A DNA stretch of 64,000 bases, taken from the NCBI GenBank assembly GCA_020638975.1, contig JACKHN010000005.1:1-64000 (forward strand). The letters are read 5' to 3'. This document shows positions 26,441-35,416 of this stretch, one piece after another. The notes beneath the pieces were generated by a model. That model saw only the letters and a program-made list of their open reading frames with translations, did no database searches and was not told where the DNA came from. Position numbers and translations under genes: made by a program. The first letter of the stretch is position 1. The number at the start of each line of letters is the position of its first letter. Source of the DNA: Planctomycetaceae bacterium (GTDB taxonomy: Bacteria > Planctomycetota > Planctomycetia > Pirellulales > Pirellulaceae).

Positions 26441-27576
26441 GGCGATGCCTCACATATGGCCTGTTCCGACGTGACAACGTTCGTCTGGCCGGCGGCGGTG
26501 ATGATGTCGCGTTGGCTAACCGCGCACCTAAAGCCAATGTTGTGTCGGCGAGCGAGTGGGGTGTCGGCGCTGCGCACCTGACAGGTCGCACGTGTATCCA
26601 AGTAGCTGTCGAAGGCACCGCCTCGCAAACTTTTCATCGGCTCGTTTAGTTCAATTGGCTGGTCGCCATTCCAAAGTTGCAGATTACTCGAAGTCCACTC
26701 CCAGACGTTGCCTACCATCTGTCGCAATCCAGTTATGGTGTCGCCTGAGGCATACTCGCACGAACTTACCGTGTGCCCGATAGTGCTGGTCCAGAGGTTA
26801 GCTCGGTCGGGTGAAAACGAGTCGCCCCACGGATATTTGCGTTGAGCGAACGTTCCGTCGGTTTCGATCGGAGTGCAGGCAGCTCGAACCCACTCGGCGT
26901 CGGTCGGTAATCTCATGCCAATCCAGCGAGCGTAGGCCTCCGCCTCAAACCAGCTAATGCCAACCACCGGGTGTTCGGCCTCGGTCGCGGTGTGTCTCCC
27001 TTCGGACCAGAAGCATGGCGATGGCGTTCCCGTGCGATCAACGAACTCCTTCACGCTCGGCCAGATCGACGCGTGCCACAGCGACTTGTTCCGATAGCCA
27101 CCTTGATCGACAAACGCTTGAAATTGCTGGTTCGTAATCGTTCGTCGTGCTAGGAACACCGCTTCGACTTCGACGCAATCGTTCGGCTCAAGCGTCTCGG
27201 AACGTGCCTCCGCGTCGACTTGCCAACGGCTCAATCGGACTCGGCCAGCTGACACGAGGCTGTTGCTTGCCTGAAGGCTATCGATTGCCAGACGCAACAA
27301 TCCTGGTTTGAGATCTTCCGCCAATTGCGGACGCAACAGAAGTGCGCTGCGATGACTCCTGATCATCTGATCGACGAGAGCCGCTTGATCGTTGGGAAGG
27401 TCCGCGACAACGACCGAGGCAGCCAAGGGTGAGGGCCCGCCGCCCGGCGAACGCAACGGACTCGCCGCCTCTGATATTCGTTGCCATAGTAAACGCATCC
27501 CCGCTGCCCCCGCGATGATGTTCACTCGATTAGCTCGTCTCTGAAGCTGCTGCCACCGCATGCTGGAGTCGTTCAA
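26437..27576 (-). CDS. Formylglycine-synthase-fold (FGE/SUMF1-like) protein lacking catalytic cysteines
   Basis: A 379-residue protein without a signal peptide. Residues 1-120 match nothing I recognise. From about 130 to 375 it is an FGE-sulfatase fold: TNQQFQAFVDQGGY, HPVVGISWFEAEAYARWIGMRLPTDAEW, NVWEWTSS, SLRGGAF and NIGFRCA. In true FGE the segment after RGG-S-F carries two copper-binding cysteines. Here that stretch reads RGGAFDSYLDTRATCQVRSA, with Ser and Arg at those places, so sulfatase maturation is unlikely. The fold may bind a ligand instead. It overlaps the upstream small gene by 47 bases and the GTPase gene by 4. Confidence 0.82.
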   Translation of the reverse strand: MNDSSMRWQQLQRRANRVNIIAGAAGMRLLWQRISEAASPLRSPGGGPSPLAASVVVADLPNDQAALVDQMIRSHRSALLLRPQLAEDLKPGLLRLAIDSLQASNSLVSAGRVRLSRWQVDAEARSETLEPNDCVEVEAVFLARRTITNQQFQAFVDQGGYRNKSLWHASIWPSVKEFVDRTGTPSPCFWSEGRHTATEAEHPVVGISWFEAEAYARWIGMRLPTDAEWVRAACTPIETDGTFAQRKYPWGDSFSPDRANLWTSTIGHTVSSCEYASGDTITGLRQMVGNVWEWTSSNLQLWNGDQPIELNEPMKSLRGGAFDSYLDTRATCQVRSADTPLARRHNIGFRCAVSQRDIITAAGQTNVVTSEQAICEASP

Positions 27577-27889
27577 ACGGATCGATCTCCGAAGCTAAAG
27601 GACGGCTTGTCCGTCCTTCATCGTTGACGGTTGGATCCGCTACGACTGACTGCCCCGTCAGCGCATTGACCAATGCCGTCAACACTTCGGTCTGTTGCTC
27701 CACAAGCCCCTTTAACCCCGCAACATCCTGAGCAACGCTCGCGGTCGCCGATCCTCCGTCCGCACGTCGCTCGGTCGCCAGGAACCGATCGACGTCGTCA
27801 AACAGTTCCAAGACTTCGCCCTCCCACTCGGCGTACTCCGAGCGAAAGTCGTGGACGGTCTGCTGAATCGCTCCAGAAAGTGCGTGCAC
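27530..27889 (-). CDS. Small helical protein, first gene of the GTPase/FGS cassette
   Basis: The start is placed at the GTG at 27889, preceded 5 bases upstream by GAGG, giving 119 residues. A longer ORF with an ATG at 28054 exists, but its first 55 codons look non-coding and AT-rich. The protein begins VHALSGAIQQTVHDF and is acidic and helical. A coiled-coil-like stretch VAQDVAGLKGLVEQQTEV is near the middle, followed by a polar tail. No domain was recognised. Its end overlaps the next gene by 47 bases, supporting membership in one operon. Confidence 0.6.
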   Translation of the reverse strand: MHALSGAIQQTVHDFRSEYAEWEGEVLELFDDVDRFLATERRADGGSATASVAQDVAGLKGLVEQQTEVLTALVNALTGQSVVADPTVNDEGRTSRPLASEIDPFERLQHAVAAASETS

Positions 27890-28152
27890 AGTAACCTCGA
27901 TGGGAATGGCCAACAAATGCGAAAACGGGAATCGATTTCGTCTGAGAAGAGATGTCTTTTGTGACCATCTGAAATCTAGGTCAGAAATTGAGCAAAGGCA
28001 AATCGGGAAAAATCTCGATTTTCCGAGCAAAACAGGCGTGACTTCTCCCGACACCTGTTCAAATCGTCGGCTGTTTAGCTAAGATGGGAAGATAGTGAGG
28101 CCACGAATGAGATCGCGGCTTTCGTGTTCTAGGCAAACGACACTGAATGAAC

Positions 28153-28157
28153 AGGAG
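28153..28157 (+). promoter_or_regulatory. Ribosome binding site deciding the start at 28165
   Basis: AGGAG lies 7 bases before the ATG at 28165. It favours this start over an ATG 18 bases upstream and gives a cleaner signal peptide. Confidence 0.65.
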
Positions 28158-28164
28158 CGTTTTG

Positions 28165-28692
28165 ATGATTCGCCAACTTGTATTAACGGTAACGTCGCTG
28201 GCAATCGTCGCCGTCGGTACTCACAGCGTCGAGGCTCGGAATCTCTTCAATCGACAGGTCGACCCGGGCCAGGGACTTGAAGCGTTGCCGGCTCCGGGAC
28301 TTCCGGCCCAGCAAGGCTGGTTTGCACCGACACAGAAGCTGCAGTATCAAGCCGTTCAAAAGATGTCATATCAAGCCGAACAGAAGGGCGTCTACCAAAA
28401 AGGCGCAGTGGCGAGTTGCGTGCGTTACGTACAGCACTGCCCGCTCCGAAGAAGTTGCTGTGGTTGTGGCTCGTCTTACCAGAGTAGCCTCACCGTGATC
28501 GATCCGAGAACCTGCTGCCCGATCACAGTACCGGTTTGCCTGCCATCCTGCTGCACCGGCCACCCGCAAAGTAGCGGTCGCAATGGACTGCTCGGACGCG
28601 GCATCACGACCTACAACTGGTGCTGCGGTTACACCGTTCGGATCGTCGTTGGGCATCACGGCGACGTGACCGTCCACTACTACGGCGTCTAA
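28165..28692 (+). CDS. Small secreted cysteine-rich protein with tandem YQ repeats
   Basis: About 175 residues. A signal peptide (IRQLVLTVTSLAIVAVGTHS, cleavage near VEA-RN) is followed by a Pro/Gly stretch. Short tandem units occur near residues 55-75: LQYQAVQK, MSYQAEQK and GVYQKG. The C-terminal half holds many cysteines, including CGCGSS, CCP and CCTGHP, and ends in an aromatic/His segment. The pattern suggests a disulfide-stabilised envelope or extracellular protein. I recognise no named family. It is monocistronic, with a strong terminator at 28744. Confidence 0.75.
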   Translation: MIRQLVLTVTSLAIVAVGTHSVEARNLFNRQVDPGQGLEALPAPGLPAQQGWFAPTQKLQYQAVQKMSYQAEQKGVYQKGAVASCVRYVQHCPLRRSCCGCGSSYQSSLTVIDPRTCCPITVPVCLPSCCTGHPQSSGRNGLLGRGITTYNWCCGYTVRIVVGHHGDVTVHYYGV

Positions 28693-28743
28693 CCGGTTCG
28701 GTTTGCTGGGTATCTCGCCCTTAGCAACATCTCGCACTATTAT

Positions 28744-28783
28744 GGCTCAAACAGGCACTGTTGCCTGTTTGAGCCTTTTTTTT
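28744..28783 (+). terminator. Strong intrinsic terminator
   Basis: Arms GGCTCAAACAGGCA and TGCCTGTTTGAGCC are perfectly paired around a CTGT-centred loop, followed by eight T. It ends transcription of the small secreted protein gene. Confidence 0.95.
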
Positions 28784-28821
28784 GTTGCCGCTGTTTCTTT
28801 AGGTAGGGTAGGCTCTCGCAC

Positions 28822-29181
28822 GTGGTGAGGAAGCGCAAACAGAAATCGAAAAGCACTCGCACACCGGCCACGGTGGAAAATGGTCGAGCGGAGTTCGTTA
28901 CGGTGGCTTGGATGCTGGCCACGATGACGACATTGGGCGCGGAAGTCATCGGCGGGTTGCTGCGAGTTGTATTGAGCGTTATCGAAACCGCTCCCACGAC
29001 CTTGATCGCATTCCCGAACCTAATGCTATTTACCGCGGCAGTCACAGGAATCGTTTGCTTGTCGCTCACGCCGCTCGTGTATCGATTCCGGCGCGTCCCA
29101 CCGCCAACCGCCGTGACGGTATTGGCGGTCACCGTCTCGATGATCCCGCTGCTGATCGGCGTTGTGCAATCGCTGCGTTAA
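28822..29181 (+). CDS. Small integral membrane protein, unknown
   Basis: A 119-residue protein starting at the GTG at 28822. A basic N-terminus (VVRKRKQKSKSTR) is followed by three hydrophobic segments at about 25-50, 58-84 and 95-117. This gives a plausible three-helix inner-membrane protein with the basic end inside. The antisense ORF of similar length has no such structure, which is why the plus frame was kept. No family was recognised. Confidence 0.6.
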   Translation: MVRKRKQKSKSTRTPATVENGRAEFVTVAWMLATMTTLGAEVIGGLLRVVLSVIETAPTTLIAFPNLMLFTAAVTGIVCLSLTPLVYRFRRVPPPTAVTVLAVTVSMIPLLIGVVQSLR

Positions 29182-29190
29182 GCAGCCGGC

Positions 29191-30462
29191 TCAGATCAAT
29201 TCATAAATCGGCGGGCGACGTTCGACCAAGTATTGAGGGCGACCGCTTGGATCTTGCAGCGTGACACGATCGACGTCGATGCCGAGGTTGTAATACAGGG
29301 TGGAAAAGACTTCTTGCAGGTGGACTGGCCGATCCATTGCGTCCTCGGCATAGCGAGTCGACTTGCCGATCGCCTGCCCGGTACGCATCCCACCGCCTGC
29401 GAGGAAGCACGTCGCCAAACGCAGCCAGTGATCTCGACCGGCGCTATTGTTCACGCGAGGCGTTCGACCAAACTCACCCCACATCACGACCGAAACATCT
29501 TGATCCATGCCTCGCTCGTGAAGATCTTGCAGTAACGCGCTCATCGCGACGTCCAACTTCGGCAACTGTTTTCGCAAGGTTACGAAGTTGTTGCTGTGAG
29601 TGTCCCAGCCGCCCCAGCTAAAGTTAACGGCTCGCACACCCGCCTCGACCAAACGCCGCGCTGTTAAAAACATCTTACCGTCGTTGTCCCCATAACGCTG
29701 GCGAACCTTGGCGTCTTCTTTGGCGAGATCCAATGCGTCGGCTACCGAGCCTGAGGTGACGACGTCGACCGCACGTTGCGTGTACGAGTCGAGTGCTTCC
29801 ATCTGTCCCGATTGATCGGCATCGCGCCGAGTGCGGTCAAGATAGGTTAACAACTCGGTACGAGATTCCAACCGCTCCGCCGTCATCGCACCGGAGAGTC
29901 TCAAATCGCCGCCTTGTGGTTTGTAAGGCTTGTAGACGGGACCCAGGAAGCCCGGATAGCTGCCGTTGTAACCGATGAACGGAGGAGCACCGCTCCCCGA
30001 CGGACCCAGCATCTTCGCAACAACACTGCCAATCGACGGGCGACCGCCAGCGTTCTCGAGGTCTTTCCTGGTGTGGCCTGTCTGTGTGTGGAAGTCCGAG
30101 TGATCGCTGATCATGCCCACAAGCGAGCGGATGACTGCGTACTTGTCGGTCATCTGTGCGAGCTTGGGAAACAGTTCGCAAATGTCAAAGTCAGGAACGT
30201 TCGTGCGGATCGGATTAAAATCGCCGCGAAACTCTTTCGGAGCATCCGGCTTCAAATCGAACATGTCTTGGTGCGACGGACCACCGGATAAGTGAATATT
30301 GATGATCGCTTTACTCGACGAGCCGACGCCTGCATCGGCTTCGGCTCGCAAGAGGTCAGCAAAGGTCAAGCTGCCGATGCCAAGTGCACCGACCCGCAGA
30401 AAGCTGCGTCGCGAGACACCGTCACAATAAGGCTTCGAACCTTGGGACCAGATCGGAAACAT
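29191..30462 (-). CDS. DUF1501 family protein with Tat signal
   Basis: About 423 residues from the ATG at 30462, which has GGAGG just upstream. SRRSFLRVGALGIGSLT is a twin-arginine signal. The family motifs NIHLSGGPSHQDMFDLKPDAP and VMWGEFGRTPRVN are present. DUF1501 proteins have an alkaline-phosphatase/sulfatase-like core and are abundant in planctomycetes, usually paired with a DUF1549/DUF1553 cytochrome protein. No such partner is adjacent here, which is unusual. The reaction is unknown. Confidence 0.93.
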   Translation of the reverse strand: MFPIWSQGSKPYCDGVSRRSFLRVGALGIGSLTFADLLRAEADAGVGSSSKAIINIHLSGGPSHQDMFDLKPDAPKEFRGDFNPIRTNVPDFDICELFPKLAQMTDKYAVIRSLVGMISDHSDFHTQTGHTRKDLENAGGRPSIGSVVAKMLGPSGSGAPPFIGYNGSYPGFLGPVYKPYKPQGGDLRLSGAMTAERLESRTELLTYLDRTRRDADQSGQMEALDSYTQRAVDVVTSGSVADALDLAKEDAKVRQRYGDNDGKMFLTARRLVEAGVRAVNFSWGGWDTHSNNFVTLRKQLPKLDVAMSALLQDLHERGMDQDVSVVMWGEFGRTPRVNNSAGRDHWLRLATCFLAGGGMRTGQAIGKSTRYAEDAMDRPVHLQEVFSTLYYNLGIDVDRVTLQDPSGRPQYLVERRPPIYELI

Positions 30463-30620
30463 CGCAACCTCCGAGGGAGAACGAGTCAAAGAAATCCAAG
30501 CCGAACGCAAATTCACCAACCAGTGCCTTGTTGTACATCGAATCGGCAATACATATCAACGTTTATCGATGCTTTTTTTGAGGTTGGCCTGATCGTTCCA
30601 CCAACCCTCGGCACAAATCG

Positions 30621-31661
30621 TCACACTTTGACTAGTTTTCCTCGTTTTACAGATTCTGATTGCTTGTGACACAGGACGATCGCGTCACGTGCAAGTTCAC
30701 CCGAGAGGATCGAAGAGGGCTGCCCTGAGCCAATTGAGCGGACAACTTCTTTGATCTCACCTTCAAAGCCTCGTACGGGATCTCCGTCGCCTAGGTCTGG
30801 CCGAATTACTCTCCCGGTGCTGGTGACGATCTTGAATGGCATCAGTTCCGCCGCGTCGCTGAAGGCCGCAAAGTCGAAGTGCAGCGTCGCCTTCTCTAAA
30901 TGAATCTCGTAGGCATGCGTAAATGGTCGGCTCTGTTGGTTGATCACACCACTGGTCGCATTCACGACAAGATTTGGATCGGCGAACTGAAACAACGTGT
31001 TGCAATACTCGACGACCTCGCCTCTCATCCGCCCTTGGCTGAAGACTGCTGATGGCATCCCGAACAGCAGGCGAATGAAGTGAGCGTCGTGCACGTGCAG
31101 GTCGACTAACGGTCCACCGACTCGTTGCGGATCGTAAAAATCCTCCAACCATAGTGGATCGGAGATCACTCGCTTGAAGCTGCCTCCGATCACCTTGCCG
31201 TACTTGCCGCTGTCAATCAGTTTTCGTGCGTGTGCGTATTCAGGGAAATAAGGCAGCACATGTCCCACGAGAATCTGTTTGTCCGCCTTTTTGGCCGCTG
31301 CCACCATCTTGTTACACTCGGCAGCCGTCAATGCCATCGGCTTCTCGACAAAGACGTGTTTGCCTGCCTGAAGTGCGCGTATCGAAACTTCGGCGTGCAA
31401 GTGCGGTGGTAAGCAGTTATCGACTACGTCGATGTTTGGATCAGCGAGCAACTCATCAATGCCGGCGTAGGCCTGCATCTTGGAGACGTCGATCTGCTCG
31501 CCGGGGGGCCCGAAGTTTCCCTGAATGCCTCGCCAATCGCCGGCCCGCTTCTTCGCGTCACGCGAACAAATCGCGGCTAACTGAACGCCTCGCACTTTTT
31601 GGTAAGCGAGGTAATGAATCCAACTCATAAACCCAACACCAGCCAAGCCGACTTTAATCAT
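30621..31661 (-). CDS. Gfo/Idh/MocA family oxidoreductase (cytoplasmic)
   Basis: About 346 residues from the ATG at 31661, where MIKVGLAGVGFM begins the Rossmann fold directly. The catalytic lysine is in GKHVFVEKPMA (EKP motif). LHVHDAHFIRLLFG marks the C-terminal sugar-binding domain. No signal peptide is present, unlike the two Tat-exported paralogues in this window. It probably oxidises or reduces a sugar or cyclitol with NAD(P). Location downstream of rhamnulokinase and an acyltransferase suggests sugar metabolism, but the substrate is not known. Confidence 0.9.
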   Translation of the reverse strand: MIKVGLAGVGFMSWIHYLAYQKVRGVQLAAICSRDAKKRAGDWRGIQGNFGPPGEQIDVSKMQAYAGIDELLADPNIDVVDNCLPPHLHAEVSIRALQAGKHVFVEKPMALTAAECNKMVAAAKKADKQILVGHVLPYFPEYAHARKLIDSGKYGKVIGGSFKRVISDPLWLEDFYDPQRVGGPLVDLHVHDAHFIRLLFGMPSAVFSQGRMRGEVVEYCNTLFQFADPNLVVNATSGVINQQSRPFTHAYEIHLEKATLHFDFAAFSDAAELMPFKIVTSTGRVIRPDLGDGDPVRGFEGEIKEVVRSIGSGQPSSILSGELARDAIVLCHKQSESVKRGKLVKV

Positions 31662-31785
31662 GCTGTTACTCCGCTCGATGAATCTCGTAATCTCAAAGTT
31701 GTAGTTTAACGCATTCCCATCGGCGATTGTTTTGCGTGAGGTGAAATTCTTCCAACTTCGAACCGGAACGCAGTCCGTCCGTGAT

Positions 31786-33720
31786 TCACCGCATTGGACT
31801 TGCGGTCGAAGTTGCCTCGAGTGCCGTCGCAATCTCTCGCTCGATTCGCTTGGCACTGAGTTGTGTCCCGTAATCCGTTAAGTGGTCATCATCCAGATAC
31901 ACGACGTCCCTTCCGTCCAAGACAATCGCTTGAGAAGATTGCAGATACAGATCGTAGATTGGGATGTAACCACAATTCGGATATCTGTCGGCGAGTGTTC
32001 TCACAAGAGTTCGCCCTGCTTGGCACGCGGTGTCGTTGCCTAGTGGATAGAGTCGCTGCGTCCCTAGTTCCGGCTTCAGGCCTTTGAAGCACAAGTCCTG
32101 CTGGGCGTTTCGATCACCAATTGCAAGCTCGGGCGGTTGCTCCATGAGCAAGACACGTCCGACATTCTCTTGGAGAAAACTTAGCAGATCCTCCGGCGCT
32201 TCCGCATTCTGTTCTGACCAACGTGTGCAGATGATGACAACCTGTGGCTTCCAAGCGTGAAGGAATTCAAGTCGCGTCTTGTCGTACTGAAATTTCTCCT
32301 CGGCGGAAAGAAATCGAACTTGTTGTCGCTCGCTCAACGGAAGTTCCACAAAGGGCGACACGCCGTTGATAGAGATGAAAGAAGCCTTGATCCCCAATCT
32401 CTCGGCGATGATGCGAATCGTCTGTGACCACATGACCCCATGCGAGTCGCCCAGGACAACCAACCGCGGTGGACCATCGCCATCGCCTACGATTATTCCG
32501 CCGTTACGATAGGCGTCCGGTGAAGCTTCTCGCGGCGCAAGAGTCACTCCTGCCGCGATCCTGGTGAACTCGCCCTCGACCTCGCGCGGCTTCAAATCGT
32601 AGTACGCGCCATGCCAAGTGGACGGATTGAAATCGCTAGTGTCATATTCGCCCGGTAACAACATCAGAGCGAACGCTCCGCCCAGAGTTGCCAGGTAACA
32701 AGCACCGATGATCGGCACGATACCTGGCTTGCGACGTGTCGGTTTCTCGATCAGATAATACGACGCCAACGACAATATGCCGATCGGAGCCAGCAACATC
32801 AACTTGTGCGAGGCAAACTCGAAGTACTCGGCGAAGACCATCACTGGCCAATGCCAGAGGTACAGCGAGTAAGACATCTTCCCCACTTGTACAATGGGGC
32901 GTTGCACGAGGATCGCATTGCAAATTCCCGAACGACCGAAGGCGATGACGAACGCTGTCCCAAGCACGGCAATTACAAGTCCGCCGTTTAATCTCGCCAT
33001 GAGAAAATATGAAGCAACGATCATGGCCAGTCCCACCAAGGCCAACGGAGCAAGCGATTTGATCCTGGAGTCTTCAACGGATTGTTCGCGAAGGATTGCC
33101 GCGAGGTAACACCCGGTGGCGAGTTCCCAAGCTCGCGTTGGCAGTAGGTAGAACGTCGCGTCTGGATAGTGCGATACGCCATAGAGAAACAGGCACAAGC
33201 TCGAAAAGATGGTGAGCAGCATCAAGCTCTTTAGCCAACGTGGACGGAATCGAACAACGAGCCAAACAACGACAGGAAAGAAAAGATAGAACTGCTCTTC
33301 GACGGACAGCGACCACGTATGAAGAAACGGCGAGCTTTCCGCCTCGCTGCCCCAATAGTCTCCAGTGTTTTTCCAGAAGTAGACATTTGCAACTGAAACG
33401 AGCGCGGACATTGCCTGTCGACCAATGGGACGATGATCGCCCTTGAAGACGAACAGATATGCAACCAAGAGTGTTGCCGCGGTCACGACGAGCATCGCGG
33501 GTAGAATCCGCCGCACGCGCCGAGCCCAGAATTCTCGCATCGAGAAGGTGTCGGTTCCAATCTCCCGGATCAATATCGACGCGATTAGAAAACCGGAGAT
33601 AACGAAAAAGACATCGACGCCAATGTACCCACCGCCGAGCCAATCGAATCCCATGTGAAAGAGAATGACGGGAATTACAGCGAAAGCTCGGAGTCCATCA
33701 AGCTCGGCGCGATATTTCAT
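31786..33720 (-). CDS. OafA/YrhL-type acyltransferase with C-terminal SGNH domain
   Basis: About 644 residues from the ATG at 33720. The N-terminal 340 residues are a multi-pass acyltransferase-3 domain, beginning YRAELDGLRAFAVIPVILFH with GGYIGVDVFFVISGFLI, and containing the conserved HTWSLSVEEQFYLFFP. The C-terminal 250 residues form an SGNH hydrolase-like domain with LVVLGDSHGVMW and a closing DDDHLTDYG block. This architecture O-acetylates cell-surface polysaccharide or peptidoglycan across the inner membrane. The gene follows rhamnulokinase by 19 bases, so co-transcription is likely. Confidence 0.93.
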   Translation of the reverse strand: MKYRAELDGLRAFAVIPVILFHMGFDWLGGGYIGVDVFFVISGFLIASILIREIGTDTFSMREFWARRVRRILPAMLVVTAATLLVAYLFVFKGDHRPIGRQAMSALVSVANVYFWKNTGDYWGSEAESSPFLHTWSLSVEEQFYLFFPVVVWLVVRFRPRWLKSLMLLTIFSSLCLFLYGVSHYPDATFYLLPTRAWELATGCYLAAILREQSVEDSRIKSLAPLALVGLAMIVASYFLMARLNGGLVIAVLGTAFVIAFGRSGICNAILVQRPIVQVGKMSYSLYLWHWPVMVFAEYFEFASHKLMLLAPIGILSLASYYLIEKPTRRKPGIVPIIGACYLATLGGAFALMLLPGEYDTSDFNPSTWHGAYYDLKPREVEGEFTRIAAGVTLAPREASPDAYRNGGIIVGDGDGPPRLVVLGDSHGVMWSQTIRIIAERLGIKASFISINGVSPFVELPLSERQQVRFLSAEEKFQYDKTRLEFLHAWKPQVVIICTRWSEQNAEAPEDLLSFLQENVGRVLLMEQPPELAIGDRNAQQDLCFKGLKPELGTQRLYPLGNDTACQAGRTLVRTLADRYPNCGYIPIYDLYLQSSQAIVLDGRDVVYLDDDHLTDYGTQLSAKRIEREIATALEATSTASPMR

Positions 33721-33739
33721 AAGAGACTCGCACTCGCGT

Positions 33740-35233
33740 TTACACGAGCTTCTCAAATCGCGCGTATGCGTCGTCCCACCGCTGAGTCTGCTGTGGAGCG
33801 TACTCTTCTACGTCAAAGCTGTTTCGCACCACTTCGCGAGCCTGCTCGATGGAACTCACTTCACCCGACGAGACGACTTGCATCATGACGTTTCCGATGG
33901 CGGTCGCTTCCACGGGACCGGCAACCACTTGGCAATTGCAGGCATCCGCTGCCATCTGGCAGAGAAGTCGATTCTGAGTCCCGCCGCCCACGATGTGGAT
34001 CGTGTCGATATTCGACCCCGTCAGTTCCGTTGTCCAGTTCAATACCATGCGGTATCGCAGTGCGAGGCTTTCCAGGGCACAACGAATCACTGCGCCGACA
34101 CTCTCTGGCGGTTCCTGCCCCGACGTTCGGCAGAACTCGCGAATCGCTTGTGGCATATTGTTTGGCGCGACGAATTCGCCAGCGTCGGGATTGATTAAGC
34201 TGACAAGCGGAGTTGCAGTCGTCGCGCGATCAACCAACTCGCTCCAGCCGAGTTCGTGGCCTTCTTGCTTCCAGATCCGTCGACATTCTTGCACGAGCCA
34301 CAACCCGCCGATGTTCTTTAACAGTCGCGTCGTCCCACCGACGCCACCTTCGTTGGTGAAGTTCAATTCGCGACAGCGGTCGCTGATCACCGGTGCGGGA
34401 ATCTCGGCTCCCATCAAGGACCACGTCCCGCTGCTGATGTAGCACCAATTCGGATGTTCGGTCGGCGTCCCAACTGCCGGAACGGCCATCACGGCGCTGG
34501 CCGTATCGTGCGTTCCCGGCAAGATGACGCTTACGTCACGCAGTCCCGTCGCTTCCGAAACCGACGGGCGAAGCCCACCAAGTCGTGTGCCTGGTGTTAG
34601 CACCGTGCCGAGAATGTTCTTCGGGAGGTTGAATCGATCGAATAACGACTCGGACCAGGCGTTCTTTGCCGGATTGTGAAACTGGCTCGTCGAAGCATTG
34701 GTAAACTCGTTCGCCTTCTCGCCGGTCAGAAGCCAATGGAACAGATCGGGCATCATCAGAAACGACTCTGCCGTATCGAGCAGTTGCGGGTTCTGCTGCT
34801 TCATGGCGATCAACTGAAACAGCGTATTGAACTGCATGAATTGCAGCCCCGTTTCCGCAAAGATCTCTTCGCGGCTGACGACTTCAAACGCTTGTTCCAT
34901 CACGTGGTTCGTCCGTGCGTCGCGATAGTGGTACGGGTTTCCGAGCAGTTCGTCGCCTGGGCCGAGCAAGCCATAATCCACGCCCCAAGTATCGACACCG
35001 ACACTGGCAACGCGGTCGCAGTAGCGAACTGCCGATGCTCGCAAGCCGTCTGTGATGTTCTGCCACAAGGCAAGGAGATCCCAGTACATCCGGTCATTGG
35101 CCCGGATCCCACCGTTTTCGAACCGGTGGACATCTTCAAGCTGCAGACGCTTGCCATCAAATAACCCTGCCACCACGCGACCGCTGGACGCCCCTAAATC
35201 GACTGCCAAATAGACCTTAGAGCTGTTTGTCAT
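33740..35233 (-). CDS. rhaB: Rhamnulokinase (FGGY family)
   Basis: A 497-residue kinase that phosphorylates L-rhamnulose in rhamnose catabolism. The N-terminus VYLAVDLGASSGRVVAG is the FGGY ATP-binding start. GVDTWGVDYGLL and the C-terminal HIVGGGTQNRLLCQMAADA agree with RhaB. Rhamnose isomerase and aldolase are not in this window. It heads a minus-strand run with the acyltransferase. The gene diverges from cysH, leaving a 231-base shared regulatory region. Confidence 0.9.
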   Translation of the reverse strand: MTNSSKVYLAVDLGASSGRVVAGLFDGKRLQLEDVHRFENGGIRANDRMYWDLLALWQNITDGLRASAVRYCDRVASVGVDTWGVDYGLLGPGDELLGNPYHYRDARTNHVMEQAFEVVSREEIFAETGLQFMQFNTLFQLIAMKQQNPQLLDTAESFLMMPDLFHWLLTGEKANEFTNASTSQFHNPAKNAWSESLFDRFNLPKNILGTVLTPGTRLGGLRPSVSEATGLRDVSVILPGTHDTASAVMAVPAVGTPTEHPNWCYISSGTWSLMGAEIPAPVISDRCRELNFTNEGGVGGTTRLLKNIGGLWLVQECRRIWKQEGHELGWSELVDRATTATPLVSLINPDAGEFVAPNNMPQAIREFCRTSGQEPPESVGAVIRCALESLALRYRMVLNWTTELTGSNIDTIHIVGGGTQNRLLCQMAADACNCQVVAGPVEATAIGNVMMQVVSSGEVSSIEQAREVVRNSFDVEEYAPQQTQRWDDAYARFEKLV

Positions 35234-35391
35234 GTTCCGTTTCCGTCAGTCCCTATCCAGTGTTTGCTAACCAGAGTCGCATCGTGACGGGCTAGACTGC
35301 TACCGTCAAGTGTCCGTAGACACGACCTAATATTGGGAAGAACCTTCAGAACTCACGCAACCTACACCGATGAATAACAAGGAGCGAACTA

Positions 35392-35416
35392 ATAGTTGAC
35401 TTTGTTAGTCAACATA
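35392..35416 (+). promoter_or_regulatory. Putative Rrf2-family operator over the cysH promoter
   Basis: GTTGAC (35395-35400) and GTCAAC (35408-35413) form an inverted repeat with a 7-base spacer TTTGTTA, flanked by ATA. This layout closely follows the published type 1 IscR consensus ATASYYGACTRWWWYAGTC, with GAC and GTC at the same distance. It overlaps the -35 and spacer, so binding would repress. The gene for an Rrf2 regulator is second in the operon, suggesting autoregulation. Binding itself is inferred. Confidence 0.6.

Noticed and set aside
26437..27576. FGE that would mature the neighbouring sulfatases
   Set aside because: The two catalytic cysteines expected after the RGG-S-F segment are missing, and the gene is in a GTPase operon, not with the sulfatases.
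28740..29132. 130-codon minus-strand ORF
   Set aside because: It competes with a plus-strand frame that shows three transmembrane segments and a basic start. The minus frame runs through the terminator and has no structure.
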